64,000 nucleotides of DNA from Calliopsis andreniformis (Eukaryota > Arthropoda > Insecta > Hymenoptera > Andrenidae): contig NW_027480450.1 of the NCBI RefSeq assembly GCF_051401765.1, positions 4,154,001 through 4,218,000 of the forward strand, written 5' to 3'. The notes beneath the pieces were generated by a model, which did not search any database, was not told the origin of the DNA, and saw only the letters and a program-made list of their open reading frames with translations. Shown in pieces: positions 1 to 12,985 of this stretch. How positions within the stretch are numbered: position 1 is the stretch's first letter; each line of letters begins with the position of its first letter. A program made the translations under genes and the position numbers.

Positions 1-172
1 AATCCTCAATCCTCAATCCTCAGCCTTCAATCCTCAATACTCAATCTTCACCCCTCAATTCCCAATCCTCAATCCTTAATCCCCAATCCTCAATCCTCAA
101 TCTTCAATCCTCGATACTCAATCTTCAATCCTCAGTCCTCAATCCTCAATCCCCAATTCTCAATCCTCAATC

Positions 173-535
173 CTCAATCCTCAGAACTCAAACATCAATA
201 CCCAAACCTCAGTCCTCGTCCTCAATCCACAACCCTCAATCCTCAATCCTCAATCTTCAATCATCAATATTCAATCTTCAATCCTCAATCCTCAATCCTC
301 AGTCCTCAGTCCTCAGTCCTCAAACCTCAATCCTGAATCCTCAATCCTGAATCCAAAATCTTCAGCCACCAGTCCTCAACAATCAGTTGTCAATCCTCAA
401 TCCTCAATAGAATATCCTCAATTCACAGTTTTCAATACTCAATACTCAATCTGCAAACTTCCAATCTCTATCCACAAACATCAATCCTCATCACTCAACC
501 CTCAGCACTCAGTCCCCAACCCACAATCTTCAATC
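173..535. repeat. Older segmental duplication, copy 1 (offset 2,023 bp)
   Basis: Matches 2196-2558 at a constant offset of 2,023 bp (289 x 7), including the slip CCTCGT near 214 and an A anchor with AGAATAT at 409. Scattered substitutions separate the copies (for example TCATTTCACAG against TCAATTCACAG in the second copy), so it is older than the near-identical pairs further along. Confidence 0.85.
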
Positions 536-1497
536 CTCAATCCTCAATCCTCAATCCTCAATCCTCAATCCTCAGTCCTCAATCCTCAAACCTCAATCCT
601 CAATCCTCAATCCTCAGACCACAGTCCTCAAACCTCAATCCTCAAACCTCAGACCTCGTCCTCAATCCTCAATACTCAGTCCTCAATCCTCAATCTTCAA
701 TCCTCAATACTCAAACTTCAATCCTCAATCCTCGGTCCTCAGTCATCAATACTCAACCTTCAATACTGAATCCTCAATCCACAATCCTCAATCATCAATC
801 CTCAATGCTCAATCCTCAATCCTCAATCCTCAGTCCTCAATCCTCAATCCTCATTCCTCAAACTTCAATCCTCAACCGTCAGTCCTCGTCCTCAATCCAC
901 AACCCTCAATCCTCAATCCTCAATCTTCAATCCTCAATGCTCAATCCTCAATCCTCAAGCCTCAGTCATGAATACTCAATCTTCAATACCCAATCCTCAA
1001 TCCTCTATCCTCAATCCTCAATCCTCAATCCTCAATCGTCAATCCTCAATCCCCAAACCTTAATCCCCAACTCTCAATCCTCAATCTTCAGTGCTCAATA
1101 CTCAATCTTCAATCCTCAGTCCTCAATCCTCAATCCTCAACCCTCAATCCTCAAACTTCAATCCTCAATACTCAATTTCCAATCCTCAATCCTCAGTCCT
1201 CAATACTCAACCATCAATCCTCAATTCTCAATACTCAATAGAATACCCTGAGTTCTCAGGATTCAATACTCAAACCTTAATCCTCAACCCTCAGCCCTCA
1301 TCCTCCATCCTCAATCCTCAATCCTTAATCCTCAATCCTCAATCCTCAATACTCAGTCATCAATTCTCAATCTTCAATACAGAATCCTCAATCCTCAATC
1401 CTCAATCCTCAACCCTCGATCCTCATTCCTCAAACCTCAATCCTCAACCCTCAGTCCACATCCCCAAATCTCAATTCTCAATCCACAATCCTCAGTC

Positions 1498-2005
1498 CTC
1501 AATATTCAACACACAACCCTCAATCATCAATCCTCAATACTCAACAATCTATCCTCAATTCTCAATACTCAATAGAATATCCTGAATTCTCATGGTTCAA
1601 TACTCAACCCACAATATTCAATAATCAAATCTCAACCCTCGAACATCAATTCTCAACACTCAATCCACAACACTCAGTCCTCTCTCCTCAATCCTCCATC
1701 CTCAACCCTCAATCCTCAAACCTCAACCCTCAATCCTCAGTCCTCAAACCTCAATCCCGAATCCTCAATCCTCAATACTCAATCTGCAATCCTCAATCCT
1801 CAATCCTCAACCCTGAACCCTCATTCTTCAATCCTCAATACACAATCCTCTATCTCCAATCCTCAATACCCAATCCTCAATTCTCTATCCCCAATCCTCA
1901 ATCCTCAGACCTCAAACATCAATACTCAACCCTCAGTCCTCGTCCTCAATCCACAACCCTCAATCCTGAATCTTCAATCATCAATATTCAATCTTCCATC
2001 CTCAA
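1498..2005. repeat. B-anchor block, copy 1 (offset 3,970 bp)
   Basis: Pairs with 5468-5975 at a constant offset of 3,970 bp, checked at the AATATTCAAC start and at the ATCCTCAGAC marker (1901 and 5871). Contains the B anchor at 1574-1690 and a tail with CTCTATCC. Several substitutions separate the copies. Confidence 0.85.
1574..1690. repeat. B-type anchor module (reference copy)
   Basis: Diverged in-register module beginning AGAATAT and then CCTGAAT, with later heptamers ATTCAAT, AATCAAA, CATCAAT, ACTCAGT and CCTCTCT. It aligns column by column with the A anchor over 15 heptamers, so the two are paralogous. Other B copies start at 5544, 8691 (cut short at 8766 by a 77-bp deletion), 10345, 35929, 38481, 44800, 56744, 58591, 60437 and 61244. 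The CCTCTCT heptamer at the end is diagnostic. Confidence 0.85.
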
Positions 2006-2195
2006 TCCTCAATCCTCAATCCTCAATCCTCAATCCTCAGTCCTCATTCCTCAAACCTCAGTCCTCAACCCTCAGTCCTCATCCTCAATTCTCAATTCTC
2101 AATCCCCAATACTCAATCTTCAATCTTCAATCCTCAATACTCAATCTTGAATCCTCAGCCCTCAATACTCAATCCTCAAATCTCAATCCTCAATC

Positions 2196-2558
2196 CTCAA
2201 TCCTCAGACCTCAAACTTCAATATCCAGACCTCAGTCCTCGTCCTCAATCCACAACACTCAATCCTCAATCCTCAATCTTCAATCATCAATATTCAATCT
2301 TCAATCCTCAATCCTCAATCCTCAGTCCTCAATCCTCAGTCCTCAAACCTCAATCCTGAATCCTCAATCCTGAATCCTCAATCTTCAGCCACGAGTCCTC
2401 AACAATCAGTTGTCCATCCTCAATCCTCAATAGAATATCCTCATTTCACAGTTTTCAATACTGAATACTCAATCTGCAAACTTCCAATCTCTCTCCACAA
2501 ACATCAATTCTCATCACTCAGCCCTCAACACTCAGTCCCCAACCCACAATCTTCAATC
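2196..2558. repeat. Older segmental duplication, copy 2 (offset 2,023 bp)
   Basis: Second copy of 173-535. Its A anchor has AGAATAT at 2432. It carries private changes such as TGTCCAT for TGTCAAT just upstream of the anchor. Confidence 0.85.
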
Positions 2559-2879
2559 TTCAATCCTCAATCCTCAATCCTCAATCCTCAATCTTCAATC
2601 CTCGGTACTCAATCTTCAATCCTCAATCCTCAATTCTCAATCCTCAATCCTCAATCCTCAATCGTCAATCTTCAATCCTGAATACTAAATCTTCAATCCT
2701 CAATCCTCAATCCTCAATCCTCAACATTCATTCTTCAATCCTCAATACCCAATCTTCAATCCTCAATCCTCAATCCTCAATCCTCAATTCTCAATCCTCA
2801 ATCCTCAGTCCTCAGTCCTCAATCCTCAATCCTCAGCCCTCAGCCCTCAGCCCTCATTCTCAATTCTCAATCCTCAATC

Positions 2880-5040
2880 CTCAGTCCTCAAACTTCAATC
2901 CTCAATACTCAATTTCCAATCTTCAATCCTCAGTCCTCAATACTCAACCATCAATCCTCAATTCTCAATACTCAATAGAATATCCTGAGTTCTCAGGATT
3001 CAATACTCAAACCTTAATCCTCAACCCTCAGCCCTCAACCTCCATCCTCAATCCTCAATCCTCAATCCTCTACCTTCAATCCTCAATACTCAATCTTCAA
3101 TCCTCAATGCTTAATCCTCAATCCTCAATACTCAATACTCAGTCATCATTACTCAATCTTCAATACTGAATCCTCAAACCTCATTCCTCAATCCTCAATC
3201 TTCAATCTTCAATCCTCAATGCTCAATCCTCAATCCTCAAGCCTCAGTCATGAATACTCAATCTTCAATACACAATCCTCAATCCTCTATCCTCAATCCT
3301 CAATCCTCAATCCTCAATCGTCAATCCTCAATCCCCAAACCTTAATCCCCAACTCTCAATCCTCAATCTTCAATCCTCAATACTCAATCTTCAATCCTCA
3401 GTCCTCAATCCTCAATCCTCAATTCTCAATCCTCAATCCTCTATCCTCAATCCTCAATCCTCAATCCTCAATCGTCAATCCTCAATACCCAAACCTTAAT
3501 CCCCAACTCTCAATCCTCAATCTTCAATCCTCAATACTCAATCTTCAATCCTCAGCCCTCAATCCTCAATCCTCAATTCTCAATCCTCATTCCTCAAACC
3601 TCAGTCCTCAACCCTCAGTCCTCATCCTCAATTCTCAATTCTCAATCCACAATCCTCAATACTCAATCTTCAATCCTCAATAATCAATCTCCAATCCTGG
3701 ATCCTCAATCCCCAATCCTCAATCCTTAATCCTCAATCTTCAATCCTCAATCCCCAGTCCTCAATCTTCAATCCTCAATGCTCAATCTTCAATCCTCAAC
3801 TCTCAGTCCTCAATCCTCAATCCTCAATCCTCAAACCTCAATCCTCAACCGTCAGTCCTCGTCCTCAATCATCAACCCTCAATCCTCAATCCTCAATCCT
3901 CAATCATCAATCCTCAATACTCAATCTTCAATCATCAATCCTCAATCCTCAATCCTCAATCCTCAATCCTCAATCCTCAATTCTCAATACTCAATAGAAT
4001 ATCCTGAGTTCTCAGGATTCAATACTCAAACCTTAATCCTCAACCCTCAGCCCTCAAACTCCATCCTCAATCCTCAATCCTCAATCCTCTACCTTCAATC
4101 CTCAATACTCAATCTTCAATCCTCAATCCTTAATCCTCAATCCTCAATACTCAATACTCAGTCATCATTACTCAATCTTCAATACTGAATCCTCAAACCT
4201 CATTCCTCAATCCTCAATCTTCAATCTTCAATCCTCAATGCTCAATCCTCAATCCTCAAGCCTCAGTCATGAATACTCAATCTTCAATACACAATCCTCA
4301 ATCCTCTATCCTCAATCCTCAATCCTCAATCCTCAATCGTCGATCCTCAATCCCCAAACCTTAATCCCCAACTCTCAATCCTCAATCTTCAATCCTCAAT
4401 ACTCAATCTTCAATCCTCAGTCCTCAATCCTCAATCCTCTATTCTCAATCCTCAATCCTCTATCCTCAATCCTCAATCCTCAATCCTCAATCGACAATCC
4501 TCAATCCCCAAACCTTAATCCCCAACTCTCAATCCTCAATCTTCAATCCTCAATACTCAATCTTCAATCCCCAGTCCTCAATCCTCAATCCTCAATTCTC
4601 AATCCTCAATCCTCAATTCTCAATCCTCAATCCTCAATCCTCAGACCTCAAACATCAATACCCAACCCTCAGTCATCGACCTCTATCCACAACCCTCAAT
4701 CCTCGATCCTCAATCTTCAATCCTGAATACTAAGACTTCAATCCTCAATCCTCAATCCTCAATCCTCAACCCTCATTCTTCAATCCTCAATACCCAATCC
4801 TCAATCTTCAATCCTCAATCCTCAATCCTCAATTCTCAATACTCAATCCTCAGGCCTCAGTCCTCAATCCTCAATCCTCAACCCACAGCCCTCATCCTCA
4901 ATCCTCAATCCTCAACCCTCAATCCTCAAACTTCAATCCTCAATATTCAATTTCCAATCCTCAATCCTCAGTCCTCAATACTCAACCATCAATCCTCAAT
5001 TCTCAATACTCAATAGAATACCCTGAGTTCTCAGGATTCA
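2880..5040. repeat. 1,019-bp HOR, C-anchored, about two periods
   Basis: C anchors begin at 2977, 3996 and 5015, exactly 1,019 bp apart. A marker with CAAGCCTCAGTCATG follows in two units (near 3230 and 4250), also 1,019 bp apart. 1,019 equals 143 x 7 plus 3 x 6, matching three visible hexamer slips per unit (CCTCAT near 3626, CCTCGT near 3861, CTCCAT near 4055). Units are mosaic: the sequence left of 2977 matches that left of 5015, not that left of 3996. A related diverged unit surrounds the C anchor at 1240. Confidence 0.88.
2977..3043. repeat. C-type anchor with 14-bp dyad (reference copy)
   Basis: Begins AGAATAT and then the palindrome CCTGAGTTCTCAGG at 2984-2997 (6-bp arms, 2-nt spacer), followed by ATTCAAT and ACTCAAA. 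Other dyad-bearing copies have the palindrome at 1247, 4003, 5022, 7150, 8169, 56072, 58053 and 59899. The 8169 copy reads CCTGAGATCTCAGG, a fully self-complementary 14-mer. Related copies with GAATTCGCAGG in place of the dyad start at 16328, 19287, 22379, 45087, 48263, 49032, 49843, 50996, 52246, 52712, 54502 and 54822. Confidence 0.85.
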
Positions 5041-5985
5041 ATACTCAAACCTTAATCCTCAACCCTCAGCCCTCATCCTCCATCCTCAATCCTCAATCCA
5101 CAATCCTCAACCCTCGATCCTCATTCCTCAAACCTCAAACCTCAACCCTCAGTCCTCATCCTCAATTCTCAATTCTCAATCCACAATCCTCAATACTCAA
5201 TCTTCAATCCTCAATAATCAATCTCCAATCCTAGATCCTCAATCCCCAATCCTCAATCCTTAATCCTCAATCTTCAATCCTCAATCCCCAGCTCTCAATC
5301 TTCAATCCTCAATGCTCAATCGTCAATCCTCAATTCTCAGTCCTCAATCCTCAATCCTCAATCCTCAAACCTCAATCCCCAACCGTCAGTCCTCGTCCTC
5401 AATCCTCAACCCTCAATCCTCAACCCTCAATCTTCAATCATCAATACTCAATCCTCAATCCTCAGTCCTCAATATTCAACACACAACCCTCAATCATCAA
5501 TCCTCAATACTCAACCATCAATCCTCAATTCTCAATACTCAATAGAATATCCTGAATTCTCATGGTTCAATACTCAAGCCGCAATATTCAGTAATCAAAT
5601 CTCAATCCTCAAACATCAATTCTCAACACTCAATCCACAACACTCAGTCCTCTCTCCTCAATCCTCCATCCTCAACCCTCAATCCTCAAACTTCAACCCT
5701 CAATCCTCAGTCCTCAAACCTCAATCCCGAGTCCTCAATCCTCAATACTCAATCTGCTATCCTCAATCCTCAATCCTCAATCCTGAACCCTCATTCTTCA
5801 ATCCTCAATACACAATCCTCAATCTCCAATCCTCAATACCCAATCCTCAATTCTCTATCCCCAATCCTCAATCCTCAGACCTCAAACATCAATATTCAAC
5901 CCTCAGTCCCCGTCCTCAATCCACAACCCTCAATCCTGAATCTTCAATCATCAATATTCTATCTTCAATCCTCAATCCTCAATCC
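3041..5985. repeat. 3,147-bp segmental duplication, copy 1
   Basis: Pairs with 6188-9052 at an offset of 3,147 bp, checked at markers 3219/6366, 3778/6925, 4238/7385 and 5312/8459. It contains the B anchor at 5544 and the C anchors at 3996 and 5015. After 5619 the offset drops to 3,070 because the second copy lost 77 bp. Identity is very high: the translated marker stretch from 3219 to 3683 is the same in both copies. Confidence 0.9.
5468..5975. repeat. B-anchor block, copy 2 (offset 3,970 bp)
   Basis: Paralogue of 1498-2005, lying inside copy 1 of the 3,147-bp duplication. The B anchor starts at 5544. GTAATCAAAT replaces the ATAATCAAAT of the first copy. Confidence 0.85.
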
Positions 5986-6187
5986 TCAACCCTCAATCCT
6001 CAATCCTCAATCCTCATTCCTCAAACCTCAGTCCTCAAACCTCAGTCCTCATCCTCAATTCTCAATTCTCAATCCGCAATCCTCAATACTCAATCTTCAA
6101 TCCTCAATAATCAATCTCCTATACTAGATCCTCAATCCCCTATCCTCAATCCTTAATCCTCAATCTTCAATCCTCAATCCTCAATCC

Positions 6188-9052
6188 TCCATCCTCAATC
6201 CTCAATCCTCAATCCTCTACCTTCAATCCTCAATACTCAATCTTCAATCCTCAATGCTTAATCCTCAATCCTCAATACTCAATACTCAGTCATCATTACT
6301 CAATCTTCAATACTGAATCCTCAAACCTCATTCCTCAATCCTCAATCTTCAATCTTCAATCCTCAATGCTCAATCCTCAATCCTCAAGCCTCAGTCATGA
6401 ATACTCAATCTTCAATACACAATCCTCAATCCTCTATCCTCAATCCTCAATCCTCAATCCTCAATCGTCAATCCTCAATCCCCAAACCTTAATCCCCAAC
6501 TCTCAATCCTCAATCTTCAATCCTCAATACTCAATCTTCAATCCTCAGTCCTCAATCCTCAATCCTCAATTCTCAATCCTCAATCCTCTATCCTCAATCC
6601 TCAATCCTCAATCCTCAATCGTCAATCCTCAATACCCAAACCTTAATCCCCAACTCTCAATCCTCAATCTTCAATCCTCAATACTCAATCTTCAATCCTC
6701 AGCCCTCAATCCTCAATCCTCAATTCTCAATCCTCATTCCTCAAACCTCAGTCCTCAACCCTCAGTCCTCATCCTCAATTCTCAATTCTCAATCCACAAT
6801 CCTCAATACTCAATCTTCAATCCTCAATAATCAATCTCCAATCCTGGATCCTCAATCCCCAATCCTCAATCCTTAATCCTCAATCTTCAATCCTCAATCC
6901 CCAGTCCTCAATCTTCAATCCTCAATGCTCAATCTTCAATCCTCAACTCTCAGTCCTCAATCCTCAATCCTCAATCCTCAAACCTCAATCCTCAACCGTC
7001 AGTCCTCGTCCTCAATCATCAACCCTCAATCCTCAATCCTCAATCCTCAATCATCAATCCTCAATACTCAATCTTCAATCATCAATCCTCAATCCTCAAT
7101 CCTCAATCCTCAATCCTCAATCCTCAATTCTCAATACTCAATAGAATATCCTGAGTTCTCAGGATTCAATACTCAAACCTTAATCCTCAACCCTCAGCCC
7201 TCAAACTCCATCCTCAATCCTCAATCCTCAATCCTCTACCTTCAATCCTCAATACTCAATCTTCAATCCTCAATCCTTAATCCTCAATCCTCAATACTCA
7301 ATACTCAGTCATCATTACTCAATCTTCAATACTGAATCCTCAAACCTCATTCCTCAATCCTCAATCTTCAATCTTCAATCCTCAATGCTCAATCCTCAAT
7401 CCTCATGCCTCAGTCATGAATACTTAATCTTCAATACACAATCCTCAATCCTCTATCCTCAATCCTCAATCCTCAATCCTCAATCGTCAATCCTCAATCC
7501 CCAAACCTTAATCCCCAACTCTCAATCCTCAATCTTCAATCCTCAATACTCAATCTTCAATCCTCAGTCCTCAATCCTCAATCCTCAATTCTCAATCCTC
7601 AATCCTCTATCCTCAATCCTCAATCCTCAATCCTCAATCGACAATCCTCAATCCCCAAACCTTAATCCCCAACTCTCAATCCTCAATCTTCAATCCTCAA
7701 TACTCAATCTTCAATCCTCAGTCCTCAATCCTCAATCCTCAATTCTCAATCCTCAATCGTCAATTCTCAATCCTCAATCCTCAACCCTCAGACCTCAAAC
7801 ATCAATACCCAACCCTCAGTCATCGACCTCAATCCACAACCCTCAATCCTCGATCCTCAATCTTCAATCCTGAATACTAAGACTTCAATCCTCAATCCTC
7901 AATCCTCAATCCTCAACCCTCATTCTTCAATCCTCAATACCCAATCCTCAATCTTCAATCCTCAATCCTCAATCCTCAGTTCTCAATACTCAATCCTCAG
8001 GCCTCAGTCCTCAATCCTCAATCCTCAACCCACAGCCCTCATCCTCAATCCTCAATCCTCAACCCTCAATCCTCAAACTTCAATCCTCAATATTCAATTT
8101 CCAATCCTCAATCCTCAGTCCTCAATACTCAACCATCAATCCTCAATTCTCAATACTCAATAGAATACCCTGAGATCTCAGGATTCAATACTCAAACCTT
8201 AATCCTCAACCCTCAGCCCTCATCCTCCATCCTCAATCCTCAATCCACAATCCTCAACCCTCGATCCTCATTCCTCAAACCTCAAACCTCAACCCTCAGT
8301 CCTCATCCTCAATTCTCAATTCTCAATCCACAATCCTCAATACTCAATCTTCAATCCTCAATAATCAATCTCCAATCCTAGATCCTCAATCCCCAATCCT
8401 CAATCCTTAATCCTCAATCTTCAATCCTCAGTCCCCAGCTCTCAATCTTCAATCCTCAATGCTCAATCTTCAATCCTCAATTCTCAGTCCTCAATCCTCA
8501 ATCCTCAATCCTCAAACCTCAATCCCCAACCGTCAGTCCTCGTCCTCAATCCTCAACCCTCAATCCTCAACCCTCAATCTTCAATCATCAATACTCAATC
8601 CTCAATCCTCAGTCCTCAATATTCAACACACAACCCTCAATCATCAATCCTCAATACTCAACCATCAATCCTCAATTCTCAATACTCAATAGAATATCCT
8701 GAATTCTCATGGTTCAATACTCAAGCCGCAATATTCAGTAATCAAATCTCAATCCTCAAACATCAACCCTCAATCCTCAGTCCTCAAACCTCAATCCCGA
8801 GTCCTCAATCCTCAATACTCAATCTGCTATCCTCAATCCTCAATCCTCAATCCTGAACCCTCATTCTTCAATCCTCAATACACAATCCTCAATCTCCAAT
8901 CCTCAATACCCAATCCTCAATTCTCTATCCCCAATCCTAAATCCTCAGACCTCAAACATCAATACTCAACCCTCAGTCCCCGTCCTCAATCCACAACCCT
9001 CAATCCTGAATCTTCAATCATCAATATTCTATCTTCAATCCTCAATCCTCAA
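6188..9052. repeat. 3,147-bp segmental duplication, copy 2, with 77-bp deletion
   Basis: Second copy of 3041-5985. A 77-bp deletion (11 heptamers) lies at 8766/8767 and removes the equivalent of 5620-5696, including the end of the B anchor and its CCTCTCT heptamer. The breakpoint sits in shared TCAA microhomology and keeps the heptamer register. C anchors lie at 7143 and 8162; the latter has the fully self-complementary dyad at 8169-8182. Confidence 0.9.
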
Positions 9053-11129
9053 TACTCAGTCATGAATACTCAATCTTCAATTCTCAATGCTCAATCCTCA
9101 ATCCTCAATCCTCAATCCTCAAACCTCAATCCTCAACCGTCAGTCCTCGTCCTCAATCATCAACCCTCAATCCTCAATCCTCAATCCTCAATCATCAATC
9201 CTCAATACTCAATCTTCAATCATCAATCCTCAATCCTCAATCCTCAATCCTCAATCCTCAATCCTAAATCATCAATCCTCAATCTTCAGTACTCAATCCT
9301 CAACCCTCAATCCTCAATCCTCAATCCTCAGTCCTCAACTCTCAGTCCTCATTCTCAATTCTCAATTCTCAATACACAATCCTCAATACTCAACCTTCAA
9401 TCCTCAGTAATCAATCTCCAAACCTAGATCCTCAATCCCCTATCCTCAATCCTTAATCCTCAATCTTCAATCCTCAATCCTCAATCCTCAATCCTCAATC
9501 TTCAATCCTCAATACTCACTCTTCAATCTTCAGCCCTCAGTCCTCAGCAATCAGTTGTCAATCCTCAATCCTCAATAGAATATCCTCAATTCACAGTTTT
9601 CAATACTCAATACTCAATCTGCGATCTTCAAATCTCTATCCGCAAACATGAATTCTCATCACTCAGCCCTCAACACTCAGTCCTCAATGTTCAATCCTCA
9701 ATCCTCAACTCTCAATCTTCAATCCTCAATAGTGAATCTTCAATCCTCAGTCCCAAATCCTCAATCTTCAATCCTCAATCCTCAATCCTCAATCCTCAAT
9801 CCCCAATCCTCAATCTTCAATCCTCAATACTCAATCTTCAATCCTCAATCCTCAATTATCAAACCTCAATCCTCAATCCTCAATCCTCAGACACCAATCC
9901 TCGATTTTCAATACTCAATGGTCAATCCGCTGTCCTCAATCCTCAATCCTCAATCCTCGTGCCACAAACCTCAGTCCTCAAACCTCAGTCCTCGTCCTCA
10001 ATTCTCAATTCTCAACCCTCAATCCTCAATCCTTAATCTTCAATCCTCAATAATGAATATCCAATCCTAGATCCTCAATCCCCAATACTCAATCCTTAAT
10101 CCTCAATCCAAATTCCTCAATCCTCAGTCCTCAATCCTCAATCCTCAATTCTCAAACCTCAATCCTCAACCGTCAGTCCTCGTCCTCAATCCTCAACCCT
10201 CAATACTCACTAATCAATACTCAATCTTCAATCCTCAATCCTCAATCCTCAATCCTCAAACCTCAATACTCAATATTCAACACACAACCCTCAACCATCA
10301 ATCCTCAATACTCAACCATCAATCCTCAATTCTCAATACTCAATAGAATATCCTGAATTCTCATGGTTCAATACTCGATCCACAGTATTCAATAATCAAA
10401 TCTCAATCCTCAAACATCAATTCTCAACACTCAATCCTCAACACTCAGTCCTCTCTCTTCGATCCTCCATTCTCAATCCTCAATCCTCAACCGTCAATCC
10501 TCAATCCTCAATCCTCAACCCTCAATCCTCAGTCCTCAAACCTCAAACCCGAACCTCAATCCTGAATCCTCAGTCTTCAGCCCTCAGACCTGAACAATCA
10601 TTTGTCAATCCTCAATCCTCAATCCTCAATAGAATATCCACAATTCACAGTTTTCAATACTCAATCCCCAATCTTCAATCCTCAAATCTCAATCCACAAA
10701 CATCAATCCTCATCAATCAACCCTCAACGCTCAGTCCTCAATCTTGGATCCTCAATACTCAATCCTCAATCTTCAATACTCAATCCTCAATCGTCAATCC
10801 TCAATCCCCAATCCTCAATATTCAATCCTCAATACTCAATCTTCAATCCTCAAACCTCAACCCTCAGCCCTCATCCTCCATCCTCAATCCTCAATCTTCA
10901 GTCCTCAATCCCCAGTCCTCAATCTTCAATCTTCAATCCTCAATGCTCAAACCTCCATCCTCAATCCTCAGTCCTCAATGCTCAATCCTCAATCCTCAAA
11001 CCTCAATCCTCAATCGTCAATCCTCAATCCTCAGTCATGAATACTCAATCTTCAATACTCAATCCTCAATCCTCAATCCTCCATCCTCAATCCTCAATCC
11101 TCAATCCTCAATCCTCATTCCTCAAACCT
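9053..11129. repeat. Mixed heptamer block with A and B anchors
   Basis: No simple tandem duplication seen here. It holds an A anchor at 9528-9683 (nearly the same as 43934-44089 at an offset of 34,406), a B anchor at 10345-10461, and an A' anchor at 10575-10737. The A' form has ATTTGTC for AGTTGTC, and a hexamer slip near 10550. The region from 10760 to 11129 is plain heptamer with many CCTCAAT runs. Confidence 0.85.
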
Positions 11130-12092
11130 CATTCTTCAATCCTCAATACCCAATCCTCAATCTTCAAACCTCAGTCCTCAATCCTCAATTCTCAATCCTC
11201 AACCATCAGTCCTCAGTCCTCAATCCTCAATCCTCAACCCTCAGCCCTCATCCACAATCCTCAACCCTCAATCCTCAATCCTCAACCTTCAATCCTCAAT
11301 ACTCAATCTTCAATCCTCAATCCTCAATTCTTAATCCTTAATACTCAATCCTCAATCGTCAATCCTCAATCTTCAATCCTCAATACTCAATCTTCAATCC
11401 TCAATCCTCAATCCTCAATCCTCAATCCTCAATCTTCAATCCTCAATACTCAATCTTCAATCCTCAATCCTCAATCCTCAATACTCAATCCTCAGTCATG
11501 AACACTCAATCTTCAATAGTCAATCCTCAATCCTACATCCTCAATCCTCAATCGTCAGTCCTCAATCCTCAATACTCAATCTTCTATCCTCAATACTCAA
11601 TCCTCAATCCTCAATCCTCAGTCATGAATACTCAATCTTCAATCCTCAATGCTCAATCCTCAGTCATGAATACTCAACCTTCAATCCTCAATGCTCAATC
11701 CTCAATCCTCAATCCTCAGTCCTAAATCGTCAATCCATAATCCTCAAACCTCAATCCTCAACCGTGAGTCCTCGTCCTCAGTCCTCAACCCTCAAACCTC
11801 AATCATCAATACACAATCTTCAATCCTCAATCTTCAATCCTCAATACTCAATCTTCAATCCTCAATCCTCAATTCTTAATCCCTAATACTCAATCCTCAA
11901 TCGTCAATCCTCAATCTTCAATCCTCAATACTCAATCTTCAATCCTCAATACTCAATCTTCAATCCTCAATCCTCAACCCTCAGCCCTCATCCTCCATTC
12001 TCAATCCTCAATCCTCAATCCTCAATCGTCAGTCTTCAATCCTCAATACTCAATCTTCAATACTCAATCCTCAATCCTCAATCCTCAACCCT
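11130..12092. repeat. 963-bp tandem duplication, copy 1
   Basis: Followed directly by its partner at 12093. The CATTCTTC marker is at 11130 and 12093, and the CATGAACAC marker near 11498 and 12461. 963 equals 135 x 7 plus 3 x 6, and exactly three hexamers are visible (CCTCAT near 11247, CCTCGT near 11770, CCTCAT near 11988). Contains the CAGTCATGAATAC motif twice. Confidence 0.9.
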
Positions 12093-12985
12093 CATTCTTC
12101 AATCCTCAATACCCAATCCTCAATCTTCAAACCTCAGTCCTCAATCCTCAATTCTCAATCCTCAACCATCAGTCCTTAGTCCTCAATCCTCAATCCTCAA
12201 CCCTCAGCCCTCATCAACAATCCTCAACCCTCAATCCTCAATCCTCAACCTTCAGTCCTCAATACTCAATCTTCAATCCTCAATCCTCAATACTTAATCC
12301 TTAATACTCAGTCCTCAATCGTCAATCCTCAATCTTCAATCCTCAATACTCAATCTTCAATCCTCAATCCTCAATCCTCAATCCTCAATCCTCAATCTTC
12401 AATCCTCAATACTCAATCTTCAATCCTCAATCCTCAATCCTCAATACTCAATCCTCAGTCATGAACACTCAATCTTCAATACTCAATCCTCAATCCTATA
12501 TCCTCAATTCTCAATCGTCAGTCCTCAATCCTCAATACTCAATCTTCAATCCTCAATACTCAATCCTCAATCCTCAATCCTCAGTCATGAATACTCAATC
12601 TTCAATCCTCAATGCTCAATCCTCAGTCATGAATACTCAACCTTCAATCCTCAATGCTCAATCCTCAATCCTCAATCCTTAGTCCTAAATCATCAATCCA
12701 AAATCCTCAAACCTCAATCCTCAACCGTGAGTCCTCGTCCTCAGTCCTCAACCCTCAATCCTCAATCATCAATACACAATCTTCAATCCTCAATCTTCAA
12801 TCCTCAATACTCAATCTTCAATCCTCAATCCTCAATTCTTAATCCTTAATACTCAATCCTCAATCGTCAATCCTCAACCTTCAATCCTCAATACTCAATC
12901 TTCAATCCACAATACTCAATCTTCAATCCTCAATCCTCAACCCTCAGCCCTCATCCTCCATCCTCAATCCTCAATCCTCAATCCT
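12093..12985. repeat. 963-bp tandem duplication, copy 2
   Basis: Matches 11130-12022 with scattered substitutions (for example CTTAGT for CTCAGT near 12176, and TCATCAACAA for TCATCCACAA near 12213). Its right half, from about 12400, is also the beginning of the 5,221-bp HOR, so the 963-bp event and the larger HOR overlap. Confidence 0.85.

Noticed and set aside
362..514. ACAATCAGTTGT in A anchors as an operator-like inverted repeat
   Set aside because: Arms are only 4 bp, and variants (AATCAACTG, AATCACCTG, AATCATTTG) break them without compensation.
9087..9427. Start-codon context CAGTCATGAATAC recurring through the array as a translation start signal
   Set aside because: It is a duplicated monomer variant; no consistent upstream element or downstream frame is kept.
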